Source: Thalassobacillus pellis (lineage in GTDB: Bacteria; Bacillota; Bacilli; Bacillales; Halobacillaceae). Taken from it: 64,000 nt of DNA. A program made the translations under genes and the position numbers. The stretch covers positions 124,001-188,000 of the forward strand of contig NZ_JAFBDO010000003.1 of assembly GCF_016908295.1 (NCBI RefSeq), given 5' to 3'. Every line of letters starts with the position of its first letter. Positions within the stretch are counted from its first letter, which is position 1. This document shows, in pieces, positions 8,854 to 18,139 of the stretch. The notes below the pieces were generated by a model. The model did not search any database and was not told where the DNA came from. It was given only the letters and a program-made list of their open reading frames with translations.

Positions 8854-10455
8854 ATGGGTAATCGGAACACCTTAACCATATTTCATAATGGAAAGATTTT
8901 TACAGCTAACGATGACCAGTTTTATGCCAGTGCAATGGTCGTAAAAGATGGCCGTTTGGCTTGGGTTGGTCAGGATGATGAAATAGAAGGAATGGAAGGT
9001 GAGCGGGTTGATCTTGAGCAAAGGCGTGTCATTCCTGGGTTTATCGATGCCCATATGCACCCGCTGCATCTGGCAAAAACAGCAAAGCAAGTACCATGTA
9101 CTCCTCCAAAGGTTCAGTCTATCACTGATCTTATCCAGGAAATCAAAAGCAGAAAGGTAGAGCTACCTGAGGGCGCCTGGCTGGAAGGGTGGGGATTCGA
9201 TGAAGGGAAACTTACTGAACGCAGAACCCCGACAAGGTGGGATCTTGATAAGGCGAGTTCAAATACGCCAGCATTATTTATGCGTGCTTATGGTCATATC
9301 GCCGTAGCTAATAGTGTGGCATTACGTTTAGCCGGAATCACCAGGGAAACACCTGACCCTGCTGGCGGAGAAATTGACAGAGATGAAAATGGCGAACCGA
9401 CTGGAATCTTAAAAGAGAATGCTAAAGATTTAGTGGCAGAAGTGATGCCTTCATTGAGGCAAGTAGAAAACATTTCACTGCTTACCGAAAACAGTAAGGA
9501 ACTGGCCCGCTTAGGCATTACTACGATTACTGATTTAATGGCACGTAAAAAAGAAGAGGATGATATGGATCTGTATTCGTTAGCTCATCAACAAGGATTG
9601 AAGCAGCGTGTGGTTATCTATTATAAGTGGGAGGATATCAAAGATGACCCACGAATTAACGAGGAGGCAAAAAACAGGGCAAATCCTGTGTATGTCGGGG
9701 GACTGAAGTTATTTGCTGATGGCAGTGTTTCTGGGAGAACAGCTTGGGTAAACACCCCTTATATCGATCAGCCAGATAATGTAGGTATACAGACCACGAC
9801 AAAAAAGGAGTTGCTTGATGCAGCAGAAGCAGCAGAGCAAAATGGTGTGCAATTAGCTGTTCATGCTATGGGAGAACAGGCAATCAAGCTTATCGTCGAA
9901 ACTTTTGCAGACAGGCCGGGATGGTTGAATGAAGGACCGTCGATACGTATCGAGCATGCATCTTTTTTGAATGATGACATAACTAGACTGGCAGTAAAGG
10001 CAGGAATTGCCTTTGTGACTCAGCCTATTTTCGTGTATTCGGAAATTGAGAGCTATCTTGGGAATCTGGGGTTGGAACGGACCCAGCTTTCTTATCCAAT
10101 CCGGATGATGCTTGAACATGGTGCAACTGTGGCTTTTTCCTCCGATGCTCCCGGCAATGCATGGGCGGAACCTGTAGATCCGTTTATCGGGATTAAATCC
10201 GCTGTAACCAGAAGGGCGTACGATGGATCGGATATCGGACAAAATGAGAAAATAGATACAGCCACAGCCATCAAACTATACACCCGGGTCGCTCAGGAAG
10301 TAACCAGAGTTCCTGGAATAGGTCAGCTGCAGCCTGGTAACCATGCTGATTTCATCATATTGGACCGTGATATTTTAGATATAGACGCAGAATCGATCGA
10401 TCAAGTTCAAGTGGTAGAAACCTATATAAATGGGGAATGCGTTTATAAAAAATAG
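8854..10455 (+). CDS. YtcJ-like amidohydrolase (amidohydrolase family 3)
   Basis: This 533-aa metal-dependent hydrolase belongs to the YtcJ / amidohydrolase_3 group. It shows the opening FHNGKIFTA strand, the first metal motif DAHMHP near residue 66, a KLFADGSVSGRT stretch near 287, an H in the IEHASFLND region, the AFSSDAPGNAW motif near 428, and the closing NHADFIILDRDIL segment. Family members hydrolyse C-N bonds in amides or cyclic compounds, and the natural substrate here is unknown. It is predicted cytoplasmic, with no signal peptide. The start is ATG 8854 with a GAGGAGAG site upstream. It appears monocistronic. Confidence 0.85.
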   Translation: MGNRNTLTIFHNGKIFTANDDQFYASAMVVKDGRLAWVGQDDEIEGMEGERVDLEQRRVIPGFIDAHMHPLHLAKTAKQVPCTPPKVQSITDLIQEIKSRKVELPEGAWLEGWGFDEGKLTERRTPTRWDLDKASSNTPALFMRAYGHIAVANSVALRLAGITRETPDPAGGEIDRDENGEPTGILKENAKDLVAEVMPSLRQVENISLLTENSKELARLGITTITDLMARKKEEDDMDLYSLAHQQGLKQRVVIYYKWEDIKDDPRINEEAKNRANPVYVGGLKLFADGSVSGRTAWVNTPYIDQPDNVGIQTTTKKELLDAAEAAEQNGVQLAVHAMGEQAIKLIVETFADRPGWLNEGPSIRIEHASFLNDDITRLAVKAGIAFVTQPIFVYSEIESYLGNLGLERTQLSYPIRMMLEHGATVAFSSDAPGNAWAEPVDPFIGIKSAVTRRAYDGSDIGQNEKIDTATAIKLYTRVAQEVTRVPGIGQLQPGNHADFIILDRDILDIDAESIDQVQVVETYINGECVYKK

Positions 10456-10702
10456 ATTACTAGATAAATATTACTTCGTATCCCGATGGGTAAGAGAGAT
10501 GTTTCATCCTTTTTGAAGTGGGAAGAAAAAAAGAAGGTTATGTATACTGGATTAACCAAATGATTCCAATATATTTCCCTATGATAACTGTTATGCATTT
10601 ATTTTATATGCAAATCTTACTGTGCTGACTGCCTTCTCATAATTTCCACATTCTCCAATCCCCACATGCAAGCTGCAGTTTTCTATAAGAGTACCAGGTT
10701 AT

Positions 10703-10756
10703 CAGGCGGGCGGACTATTTTTAACATATTATTATCTTCTGCCTGTTATTTTTTTT
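10703..10756 (+). terminator. Possible terminator in the 10456-10836 gap
   Basis: CAGGCGG (10703-10709) can pair with CTGCCTG (10739-10745) with one G-U pair, followed by a T-rich run. The loop is long (29 nt), so this is tentative. Nothing else was recognised in the 380-bp gap. Confidence 0.35.
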
Positions 10757-10836
10757 AAGTTAGCAATTTCCCATTGCAGGAATTCGTAATTTTTTTGGAG
10801 GCGCATTTATTAATAGGTATAGGAGTGGTTTGTGTA

Positions 10837-11718
10837 ATGGAAGAAACGAAAGTGAAAAGTGAACACAAGCGATTAAGTGTCGGAAGTGTTATCAAAAGAG
10901 CACTGTTTATTCTAATAGGCGGTATTTTAATGGGGGCGGGGCTTGAAATCTTTCTTGTCCCAAACGGAATTATGGATGGAGGAATTGTAGGGGTTTCTAT
11001 CATTTTATCCTATGTAACGGCTATTCAAATTGGAATATTCCTCTTTGTTTTGAACCTGCCATTTCTTTTCCTCGGTTATAAAATATTAGGAAAAACCTTT
11101 TCGATATCAACTTTATTCGGGATTACCGTCCTATCTGTGACGACGACTTTCTTGCACCATGTACCTGCTTTTACAGAGGATTTATTACTAGCAACGGTTT
11201 TTGGCGGCATCACGATAGGCGCAGGTATTGGACTTGTCATTCGTTATGGAGGTGCCCTTGACGGTACAGAAATATTAGCTATCTTGTTCAACCGGAAGAT
11301 GATTTTTTCCGTCGGAGAAATCATCATGTTCATGAACTTTTTCATATTTACTATAGGGGGCTTTGTTTTGGGATGGAACAATGCCATGTATTCTGTTCTA
11401 GCCTATTTTATTGCCTTCAAAACAATTGACATCGTAATTGACGGTCTTGATGAATCAAAATCTGCAACGATTATCAGTGACCAGCATAAGGAAATCGGGG
11501 AAGCCATTATCGATCGTCTTGGAAGAGGTGTCACATACTTTCATGGAGAAGGAGCGTATACAGGAGAGAATAAGAAAATCGTGTATTGTATCGTAACCCG
11601 ACTTGAGGAGGCAAAGCTTAAGTCGATTGTCGATGAGATTGATCCAGGAGCTTTTTTGGCTGTGGCTGATGTAGATGAAGTTCGTGGAGGAAGGTTTAAG
11701 AAGCGTAATATACATTAA
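10837..11718 (+). CDS. YitT family membrane protein (DUF161 + DUF2179)
   Basis: This 293-aa protein has five or six hydrophobic segments (about residues 18-190) and a soluble C-terminal DUF2179 domain (about 205-285; GRGVTYFHGEGAYTGE and VDEVRGGRF are typical). YitT proteins are common in Firmicutes, with no settled biochemical role. The start is ATG 10837, 8 bp after AGGAGTGG. A TTG at 10774 keeps the frame but would add 21 residues without a good ribosome binding site. It converges on the DUF3231 gene and shares a bidirectional terminator with it. Confidence 0.88.
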   Translation: MEETKVKSEHKRLSVGSVIKRALFILIGGILMGAGLEIFLVPNGIMDGGIVGVSIILSYVTAIQIGIFLFVLNLPFLFLGYKILGKTFSISTLFGITVLSVTTTFLHHVPAFTEDLLLATVFGGITIGAGIGLVIRYGGALDGTEILAILFNRKMIFSVGEIIMFMNFFIFTIGGFVLGWNNAMYSVLAYFIAFKTIDIVIDGLDESKSATIISDQHKEIGEAIIDRLGRGVTYFHGEGAYTGENKKIVYCIVTRLEEAKLKSIVDEIDPGAFLAVADVDEVRGGRFKKRNIH

Positions 11719-11723
11719 ATCTT

Positions 11724-11770
11724 AAAAAAGATCCGCATTCCTATAAATAGGAATAGCGGATCGTTATTTT
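11724..11770. terminator. Bidirectional terminator between the YitT and DUF3231 genes
   Basis: GATCCGCATTCCTA (11730-11743) pairs with TAGGAATAGCGGATC (11748-11762), with one bulged A. It is flanked by A-run and T-run, so it can stop both converging genes. Confidence 0.85.
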
Positions 11771-12768
11771 TGTTTAATTAATTCCGTTCGATCAGGCGCT
11801 TGAGGCGGTTCTTCCATCCAACCATTCTCAATCATGATATCCAGCCCGTCTTTTGCAAATAAGGCGATCTCCACGGATAATCTTTGATACTGGAACACAA
11901 GATCATATCGCAGACTTGCTGTGGATGCGGTCGAATAGTTCCCTTGTCCGCTCGCACTCAGCACGCTCATTAAGAACATCATTAACCTGTCGGAATAAAC
12001 AGGGACCGTAGAGCTGGTGATGCAGTTGCCCCAGGACATGGGTGGATGAATATCAGAATTGTGGAGGATGTCCTGAAAAGTTTTCAAATGTTTTCGTGAG
12101 ATTTCTCTACCTCTTTTCATATAATTCCTGACAGCATCTGATTGGGCGGTTTGGGCAAAAGCTGTACAGATCATTTCACCGACGGCGTTTGTTTTGGTAT
12201 TTTCAAAACAATGAAGTATTTCGATATCGTTAAGTGTCCTTTTGTGAAAAGGGTTGAATCCATTTGAGATATAGGATTTCCCTTCGATAAATTCTACACG
12301 TTCGGGTTTTTCAATATACGGGGGGCGGATGAGGAACCCCTTTTCCAGGCCGGTATCGATAATATTGTTAAATAACCTGGACGTTTCCATAATTTGGCTT
12401 GTAAAAAGTGTACGAATATCGCTACGGGTAGCGGTTGACTGCGCGATACTCCATGACAGCATCCCTGCCTTGCCAAGGTTCTCCAAAAATGTCCACATAA
12501 AGTTATCTGTGGACAGCCTAGGAGCATGTATATCTACATCTGTTTCATCAAACCCTCTCGGAACAGGGATTTTTTCTGTTTTAAATAATTGCTTCATCTC
12601 TTCCACTATATTAAGTGCAATGCTTAAAGACTGTTCAACTAAACGGGAAACATCCTCATCTTCTACTGTTTCAGAAAAATGTCTCAAAATTTGTACGGAC
12701 ATTGTGTTTTGCAAATATTGCGTCCAAAGCATAGCTATTTCAGACGAAGTTATATTTGGTTTATCCAT
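11764..12768 (-). CDS. DUF3231 family protein (ferritin-like fold)
   Basis: This 334-aa protein consists of two related helical halves of about 165 residues, as in DUF3231 proteins, which are common in spore-forming Bacillaceae. Each half begins with an ITSSEIAMLWTQYLQN-type helix or a related NDIEILHCFENTKTNAVGE helix. The family is annotated as ferritin-like and has been linked to spore-coat-type proteins, but its role is unknown. No signal peptide or membrane segment is seen. The start is the ATG at 12768, preceded on the minus strand by an AGGTGA-like site. Its last bases overlap the shared terminator. Confidence 0.82.
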   Translation of the reverse strand: MDKPNITSSEIAMLWTQYLQNTMSVQILRHFSETVEDEDVSRLVEQSLSIALNIVEEMKQLFKTEKIPVPRGFDETDVDIHAPRLSTDNFMWTFLENLGKAGMLSWSIAQSTATRSDIRTLFTSQIMETSRLFNNIIDTGLEKGFLIRPPYIEKPERVEFIEGKSYISNGFNPFHKRTLNDIEILHCFENTKTNAVGEMICTAFAQTAQSDAVRNYMKRGREISRKHLKTFQDILHNSDIHPPMSWGNCITSSTVPVYSDRLMMFLMSVLSASGQGNYSTASTASLRYDLVFQYQRLSVEIALFAKDGLDIMIENGWMEEPPQAPDRTELIKQK

Positions 12769-12950
12769 TCCATCACCTGCTTTTCAACTACTTCTTTGGG
12801 CATTAGGTTACCCTGGTTAAAAAATTATAGTCACGTTATTAGCTTTCGTTGTTGTAAATAAATACCATTACATTGTTTTTGATATCATTTTATTAGCCCT
12901 ATAAAAACAGGTATAATGGATAGAAAATGACAGAATTAGGTGGTAAATCG

Positions 12951-13703
12951 ATGGAATCTATCGGAAAAATACCGGAAAGCATGCAGGCGATGGATGTGTT
13001 AACGAGCATTGGCGAAAACATTTTAATCGCGGATGAGGATTATTATATATCATGGATGAATCCAAATGCGGCCAAACTTCTTTCAGCAGTTGCACCTTTA
13101 TTTGGCTTTGAGAAAGCAGAGGATCTGCTCGGGAAGAACATGGATAAATTCCATAAGCGACCAGTATACCAAAGGGAGCTGGTTAAAAGTCTCACGAAAA
13201 CCCATAGAGCAAGAATCAATATCAAAGATCAATTTGTGGCAGATATTGTAGTTACCCCTATTTCAAATGAGAATGCCGAAACAAAAGGGTTTGTAGTGAT
13301 GCTGATGGACGTAACAACCAAAGCAGAAGAAGAGAGGAGAAAGGATAAGCTCATTGAAGAGTTATCAACTCCGTTAATCAAAATTTGGGAAAAGGCGATT
13401 GCTGTTCCGCTCATAGGGGAGCTTGAAAGGGAACGGGCAGATAGATTAATTACATACTTGCTTCAGGAATGTGCCGATACTGAAATAGAGTATGCCTTGC
13501 TCGATTTAAGTGGCTTAACTTCCATTGATCAGGAAACAGGACATTATTTAGGACAATTGATTGAAAGTGTGAAACTAATTGGCACGGAATGTATTATAGT
13601 TGGGGTTGGCCCTAAACTGGCAATGTCTTTTGAAGCTTTTCAGTCAAAAGTTACCACCTTTCGAAATGCCCATGCAGGTTTGGAATATATAATTAATAGA
13701 TGA
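12951..13703 (+). CDS. PAS-STAS domain regulator (RsbR-like stress or light/redox sensor)
   Basis: The 250-aa product has an N-terminal PAS-like domain (about residues 10-125; NILIADEDYYISWMNPNA, VVMLMDVT) and a C-terminal STAS domain (about 145-250; STPLIKIWEKAIAVPLIGEL, ALLDLSGLTSID, LIGTECIIVGVGP). This is the RsbR-paralogue pattern, in which STAS proteins feed the SigB stressosome. In such proteins T/S phosphosites sit near LSGLTSID, and a T and an S are present there. The ATG at 12951 has AGGTGG 7 bp upstream. The upstream ATG at 12927 lies only 9 bp after a TATAAT (12912-12917) that could be the -10 box, so it is unlikely. Single gene. Confidence 0.82.
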   Translation: MESIGKIPESMQAMDVLTSIGENILIADEDYYISWMNPNAAKLLSAVAPLFGFEKAEDLLGKNMDKFHKRPVYQRELVKSLTKTHRARINIKDQFVADIVVTPISNENAETKGFVVMLMDVTTKAEEERRKDKLIEELSTPLIKIWEKAIAVPLIGELERERADRLITYLLQECADTEIEYALLDLSGLTSIDQETGHYLGQLIESVKLIGTECIIVGVGPKLAMSFEAFQSKVTTFRNAHAGLEYIINR

Positions 13704-13710
13704 AACTGAC

Positions 13711-13750
13711 AAAACCTTTCGCGTCTATAGTGCTGCGAAAGGTTTTTTTT
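13711..13750 (+). terminator. Intrinsic terminator of the PAS-STAS gene
   Basis: AAAACCTTTCGC (13711-13722) pairs with GCGAAAGGTTTT (13734-13745), followed by a T run. Confidence 0.92.
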
Positions 13751-13820
13751 CTCCGCCAGTGGTTCAGTCGTTTTGTTACAGAGGTAATAGGGAAAGATTA
13801 ACAATATCGATTATTGAAAA

Positions 13821-14576
13821 ATGGCGAAAGGACGAGGGGCATTGCTATTTAGAGGGACACATATCAAAGATTTGAGCAAGGCTTCAATTATTACAATTTT
13901 AGTTGGATTTGTGCTGCTCGGCAGTGCAACTTATTTATTCTTTTCTCTGGCTGAAGAAGTTCTTGAGCGAGAAAAGTTTGCCATAGACCAGGCTACAACG
14001 GCATTTGTCAATAAAATAACCAACCCTTTAATAAATACCATCATGGGATACGTCACCGAAGCAGGGTCTGTTCTTTTTCTTACTATTGGGACTATAGTGG
14101 TTGTTGGTATCTTATTTTTCTTTTCGAAATTCAGTAAGTGTGTACCACTATTTTTCATCATTGACATGGTAGGAATCAGTATTCTGACCAAGGTGTTGAA
14201 GCTCTTATTTGAAAGAAAGAGGCCAGATGTGTTAGCGAAATATGATGGGACAGGTTTCAGTTTTCCAAGTGGTCATTCTACAGGTGCGATTACGTTTTAC
14301 GGTTTCCTCATTTATTTAGTCATTATTAGCCCAATGAGATCACGGTGGAAATGGGTTATCAATATCTTGATTGGTTTATTTGCGGTTTCTATAGCATTTA
14401 GCCGTGTCTTTTTAGGTGTTCATTATATAACCGACATATTGGCAGGACTGGCGTTTGGGCTGGCATGGCTGCTGATTTGTATTATCGGCCTCGAGTTGAT
14501 GCTATGGCGTCAAAGGCGTCGACGCTATCATCAGACGATTAAAGAGCGGATGGAAAATAATTCAGATATAAAATAA
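13821..14576 (+). CDS. PAP2-family membrane phosphatase
   Basis: This lipid phosphatase-like protein (251 aa) has about six hydrophobic segments and all three PAP2 motifs: KLLFERKRP (about 130-138), PSGHS (about 150-154) and SRVFLGVHYITD (about 194-205). Family members dephosphorylate phosphatidylglycerol phosphate, phosphatidate or undecaprenyl pyrophosphate at the membrane surface; which one is not visible. A basic tail (RQRRRRYH) follows the last helix. The start is uncertain: ATG 13821 lacks a ribosome binding site, while TTG 13842 follows AAAGGA by 9 bp and removes only seven residues. Confidence 0.85.
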   Translation: MAKGRGALLFRGTHIKDLSKASIITILVGFVLLGSATYLFFSLAEEVLEREKFAIDQATTAFVNKITNPLINTIMGYVTEAGSVLFLTIGTIVVVGILFFFSKFSKCVPLFFIIDMVGISILTKVLKLLFERKRPDVLAKYDGTGFSFPSGHSTGAITFYGFLIYLVIISPMRSRWKWVINILIGLFAVSIAFSRVFLGVHYITDILAGLAFGLAWLLICIIGLELMLWRQRRRRYHQTIKERMENNSDIK

Positions 14577-14634
14577 CTAATTTTCGTGTAAAAAGTTCAG
14601 AACTGATTTAAACATAATGCCCCTTTTAAACGGC

Positions 14635-14663
14635 AGCCTCTCTTTTGCGGAGAGGCTTTTTTA
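14635..14663 (+). terminator. Intrinsic terminator after the PAP2 gene
   Basis: AGCCTCTC (14635-14642) pairs with GAGAGGCT (14650-14657), followed by six Ts. Confidence 0.9.
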
Positions 14664-14767
14664 TATTTTAAAACGAAGCCTTCTCGACGTATTACCAACA
14701 CATTCAGGAAGGACGAGGGAAAGTGAGATTTTCTAATATCATTCTTTTCTCATAAGAAACCGGAAGT

Positions 14768-14787
14768 TTACACAAAATAACGTGTAA
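14768..14787. promoter_or_regulatory. Possible operator: inverted repeat before alsS
   Basis: TTACAC-N8-GTGTAA lies 28 bp before the alsS start codon. The spacing suits binding of a dimeric regulator, but no known box is matched. Confidence 0.25.
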
Positions 14788-14815
14788 TGAATGGAAAAAG
14801 ATGAGGGGGCTTATG

Positions 14816-16453
14816 ATGAAAGTTGCTGAATTGTTTGTGAAGTGCCTGGAGAATGAAGGGGTTGAATACATTTTTGGAGTGCCCGGGGAAGAGAACATTG
14901 ATCTGATGGATGCATTGCTTGATTCATCGATTGAGTTTATCGTGACCCGCCATGAAACGAGTGCAGCGTTCATGGCTGGAGCGTATGGAAGACTTACCGG
15001 GAAGCCTGGGGTCTGTCTGGCAACGCTCGGGCCGGGCGCAACCAACCTGTTGACGGGTGTAGCCAATGCCAATATGGATCATTGTCCGTTAATTGCTATT
15101 ACCGGGCAGGCCGGTTTGAATCGTCAGCATAAAATATCACATCAATACTATGACTTAGTAGATATTTATGAGCCGGTTACAAAATGGAATGCCCAAATCA
15201 AGACGGGTGAAATCGTACCGGAAGTAGTTAGGAAAGCATATCAACTGGCTATGCAGGAGAAACCTGGCGCCACACACATTGACCTTCCTGAGGATATTGC
15301 AGGAATGGAGATTGAAGCTGTTGAACCGCTTCCGATTACAGGGCATGCTCTCCCGCAGGCTGATGAATCCATCATTGAACAAGCTGCTGGTTTAATAGCA
15401 GATGCTGAATATCCTTTGATTATTGCTGGCAATGGTGTGACGCGCTGCAAAGCAGCAGATGTTTTGCAAAAGCTGGCCGAGAAGACAGATATCCCTGTTG
15501 TACATTCCTTTATGGGGAAAGGTGCTGTTTCGTGGGAGCATGAATTGAGCTTGCTGACAGCAGGAATCAGTGGCAAAGACTATATCACCTGCGGATTCGA
15601 GAGGTCTGATCTGGTCATTACAATAGGACTTGATATGGCAGAAACCCCGCCGCGAAACTGGAATCCGGAAAGATCTATTCCAGTACTTCATATAGATACC
15701 GAAGAAGCAGAAATTGATGCCTATTACCCTGTCACTTTGAACGTCGTTGGTGATATAAAAGAGAATCTGCAGGAATTGGTGAATGTCATTCCTGAAAAGG
15801 AACGTAACTTAGACTGGGCCAAATCCATCAGGGAAAAAGCGCTTAGTGAACTCGAGAGTTATAAGCAGGACACAGCTTTTCCGGTAAAGCCTCAGAAAAT
15901 CATCGCAGACTTGCGTGAGGTTCTACGTGATGAAGATATTGCTATTTCTGATGTTGGAGCTCACAAAATGTGGATGGCAAGGATGTACCATACTGCGAAA
16001 CCAGACACTTGTTTAATTTCTAATGGACTCGCTTCAATGGGGGTGGCAGTTCCTGGGGCAATCGCAGCAAAAATGGTCTATCCGGAGCGAAGTATCGTTG
16101 CCGTCTGCGGGGACGGGGCTTTCCTGATGACAAGCGCTGAACTTGAAACAGCGGTCAGACTGAATCTGCCCATTGTCATTTTATTATGGCGAGATGATGG
16201 TTATGGATTAATTGAATGGCACCAGATGAAAAAATTTGAACGTTCCTCCTATATTCGTTTCGGGAACCCGGATTTTATCCAGCTGGCAAAGTCTTTCGGT
16301 TTTGAAGCAATCAGCATTGAAAAAGCAGAGGACCTGCGTCCATCCCTTGAGCGAGCGATTGCTATGAAAAAGCCAGTGTTGATCGATTGTCCAGTCGATT
16401 ACAGTGAGAATATGAAATTGACAGAAAAATTAAAGAAGATCAATTGTGAATGA
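14816..16453 (+). CDS. alsS: Acetolactate synthase, AlsS-type thiamine-diphosphate enzyme
   Basis: This 545-aa enzyme joins two pyruvates to 2-acetolactate. It has the ThDP-enzyme layout: Pyr domain with GVPGEENIDLMDALL (catalytic Glu), central domain, and PP domain with GDGAFLMTSAELE. The second metal position reads WRDD, with Asp where most ThDP enzymes have Asn, as in catabolic acetolactate synthases. The closing DCPVDYSENMKL motif also matches that class. No small regulatory subunit or alsD decarboxylase gene is adjacent. The ATG at 14816 is 6 bp after GAGGGGG; ATG 14813 is also possible. An aldehyde dehydrogenase gene follows after 9 bp, so the two are surely co-transcribed. A related carboligase function cannot be excluded. 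Confidence 0.85.
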   Translation: MKVAELFVKCLENEGVEYIFGVPGEENIDLMDALLDSSIEFIVTRHETSAAFMAGAYGRLTGKPGVCLATLGPGATNLLTGVANANMDHCPLIAITGQAGLNRQHKISHQYYDLVDIYEPVTKWNAQIKTGEIVPEVVRKAYQLAMQEKPGATHIDLPEDIAGMEIEAVEPLPITGHALPQADESIIEQAAGLIADAEYPLIIAGNGVTRCKAADVLQKLAEKTDIPVVHSFMGKGAVSWEHELSLLTAGISGKDYITCGFERSDLVITIGLDMAETPPRNWNPERSIPVLHIDTEEAEIDAYYPVTLNVVGDIKENLQELVNVIPEKERNLDWAKSIREKALSELESYKQDTAFPVKPQKIIADLREVLRDEDIAISDVGAHKMWMARMYHTAKPDTCLISNGLASMGVAVPGAIAAKMVYPERSIVAVCGDGAFLMTSAELETAVRLNLPIVILLWRDDGYGLIEWHQMKKFERSSYIRFGNPDFIQLAKSFGFEAISIEKAEDLRPSLERAIAMKKPVLIDCPVDYSENMKLTEKLKKINCE

Positions 16454-16462
16454 GGTGACGAT

Positions 16463-17905
16463 ATGAGAATTGGATCCATCATTAATGGCCAGGAATACAA
16501 CGAAGCGAACAGAAAGACACTGGCTGTCCATAACCCTTACAATCAGGAAAAGGTTGCAGATGTCGCCTTAGCCACCGTCAATGATCTCCATCAGGCCGTA
16601 GACCAATGTTATGAAACGTTTCACCAGACGATGAAAAAGATGCCTGCCTACCAGCGTTCAGATATTTTACTAAAAGCAGCCAGGCTGCTTGAGGAACGAA
16701 AAGAAGATTTTGCAGAAACAATTGTAAAAGAAGCGGGTAAACCATTGAAATACAGTCGGGGTGAGGTTGATAGAGCGGTGCAGGTACTGCGTTTCGCCTC
16801 CGAAAGCGCAAAACATATCTACAGTGAAGTGATTCCTCTGGATGCTGCCATAGGAGGAGAGAACCGATTAGGTTTCACTAAACGGATTCCGCTTGGCGTG
16901 GTTGCTGCCATCACTCCTTTTAACTTTCCGTTGAATCTCTCCCTTCATAAGATTGCTCCGGCAATTGCAGCAGGAAATACGCTCGTTTTTAAACCAGCAG
17001 AAAAGACTCCTATTTCTGCTTATATGCTCGTTAAACTGCTCCATGATGCAGGACTGCCAAAAGGAGCACTCAACCTTGTTATGGGAGAAGGCGGGGAAAT
17101 TGGCGACCCGCTAGTCAAGCATGAAAAAGTTCATAAGGTCACATTTACCGGCAGCTTGCCAGTTGGAAAAGAAATCCGCAAAAACGCCGGTTTCAAGAAA
17201 ATCACTTTGGAACTAGGCTCGAACTCACCTAATATTATTTTTGATGATGTCGATATTGATCATGTTGTTGCTGATCTTGTTAAAGGTGCTTTCGCCTTCT
17301 CCGGACAAGTTTGTATTTCTGCTCAGCGAATCTACGTTCATAAATCCTTGTATGATTCATTTTTAATGGCATATATCAAAAAGACAGAAGCACTAGTAGT
17401 CGGCGATCCAATGAATGAAGAAACCGACTTTGGACCGATGATCAACGAAGAGGAAGCGAAGAGAGCGAAGCTTTGGATTGACGATGCAGCGTCTAAAGGA
17501 GCCACAATCGAAACTGGCGGGGAACGCCGCGGCACTATCCTGAAACCCACGATCATGACCAACGTAAAAGACGATATGAAAATCATTGCGGAAGAAGTTT
17601 TCGCCCCGATTGTATCCGTTATTCCTTTTGAGACAGAGGAAGAAGTCGTAAAGGAATCGAATGATTCGATCTATGGCTTGCAGGCCGGGGTGTTCACAAA
17701 AGATATCAATCGAGCGCTTCGTGTTGCTGACCAGTTGGAAATGGGCGGAGTATGGATCAACGAAATATCAACCTACCGCCAAGACAATCATCCATATGGA
17801 GGCGTCAAACAAAGCGGCATCGGACGGGAAGGCGTTAAATATGCAGTAGAAGATATGACCGAAGAAAAGTTCATCGGCATCAATTTAAATGAAGAAAGAT
17901 CGTGA
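16463..17905 (+). CDS. NAD(P)-dependent aldehyde dehydrogenase family protein
   Basis: A 480-aa aldehyde dehydrogenase that oxidises an aldehyde to its acid or acyl product. Visible features are the ITPFNFPLNL cofactor segment, KPAEKTP, FTGSLPVGKEI, the ELGSN glutamate motif (about 252-256) and the catalytic cysteine in FSGQVCISAQR (about 282-292). The C-terminus has EEVFAPIV and GGVKQSGIGREG. It resembles glyceraldehyde-3-phosphate/lactaldehyde-type family members, but the substrate is not fixed by sequence. The start is ATG 16463 with GAGGTGA upstream. It is the second gene of a two-gene operon with the ThDP enzyme. Confidence 0.9.
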   Translation: MRIGSIINGQEYNEANRKTLAVHNPYNQEKVADVALATVNDLHQAVDQCYETFHQTMKKMPAYQRSDILLKAARLLEERKEDFAETIVKEAGKPLKYSRGEVDRAVQVLRFASESAKHIYSEVIPLDAAIGGENRLGFTKRIPLGVVAAITPFNFPLNLSLHKIAPAIAAGNTLVFKPAEKTPISAYMLVKLLHDAGLPKGALNLVMGEGGEIGDPLVKHEKVHKVTFTGSLPVGKEIRKNAGFKKITLELGSNSPNIIFDDVDIDHVVADLVKGAFAFSGQVCISAQRIYVHKSLYDSFLMAYIKKTEALVVGDPMNEETDFGPMINEEEAKRAKLWIDDAASKGATIETGGERRGTILKPTIMTNVKDDMKIIAEEVFAPIVSVIPFETEEEVVKESNDSIYGLQAGVFTKDINRALRVADQLEMGGVWINEISTYRQDNHPYGGVKQSGIGREGVKYAVEDMTEEKFIGINLNEERS

Positions 17906-17915
17906 TAAAAGAAAG

Positions 17916-17955
17916 AATCCATGGAGAACGATTCGTTTCTCCATGGATTTTGCTT
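17916..17955 (+). terminator. Intrinsic terminator of the alsS-aldehyde dehydrogenase operon
   Basis: AATCCATGGAGAA (17916-17928) pairs perfectly with TTCTCCATGGATT (17937-17949), followed by TTGCTTG. Confidence 0.85.
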
Positions 17956-18026
17956 GTTGATGGGCGAATGATACCAGAGTCAGGCCGAGCATAGCATTTA
18001 CGCGTTAGCGAGCATATTTTACACCT

Positions 18027-18108
18027 GGGCAATCATAAATAGAGCATGTATGAGCGTATTTCCATATGGACGATCATACATAGAGCAAGAGCTCTCGTAT
18101 TTTTCGTA
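18027..18108. repeat. Two degenerate 41-bp direct repeats
   Basis: GGGCAATCATAAATAGAGCA (18027) and GGACGATCATACATAGAGCA (18068) begin two neighbouring units of 41 bp that both run on to CGTATTT. Further GAGCATA-like words occur from 17988 to 18120. Function unknown. Confidence 0.5.
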
Positions 18109-18139
18109 TGAGTGAGCATATAACCTTACATGAACGCTT

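Noticed and set aside
12873-12917. Complete promoter for the PAS-STAS gene
   Set aside because: TATAAT at 12912 is good, but no acceptable -35 box lies 16-18 bp upstream; mentioned only in the gene entry.
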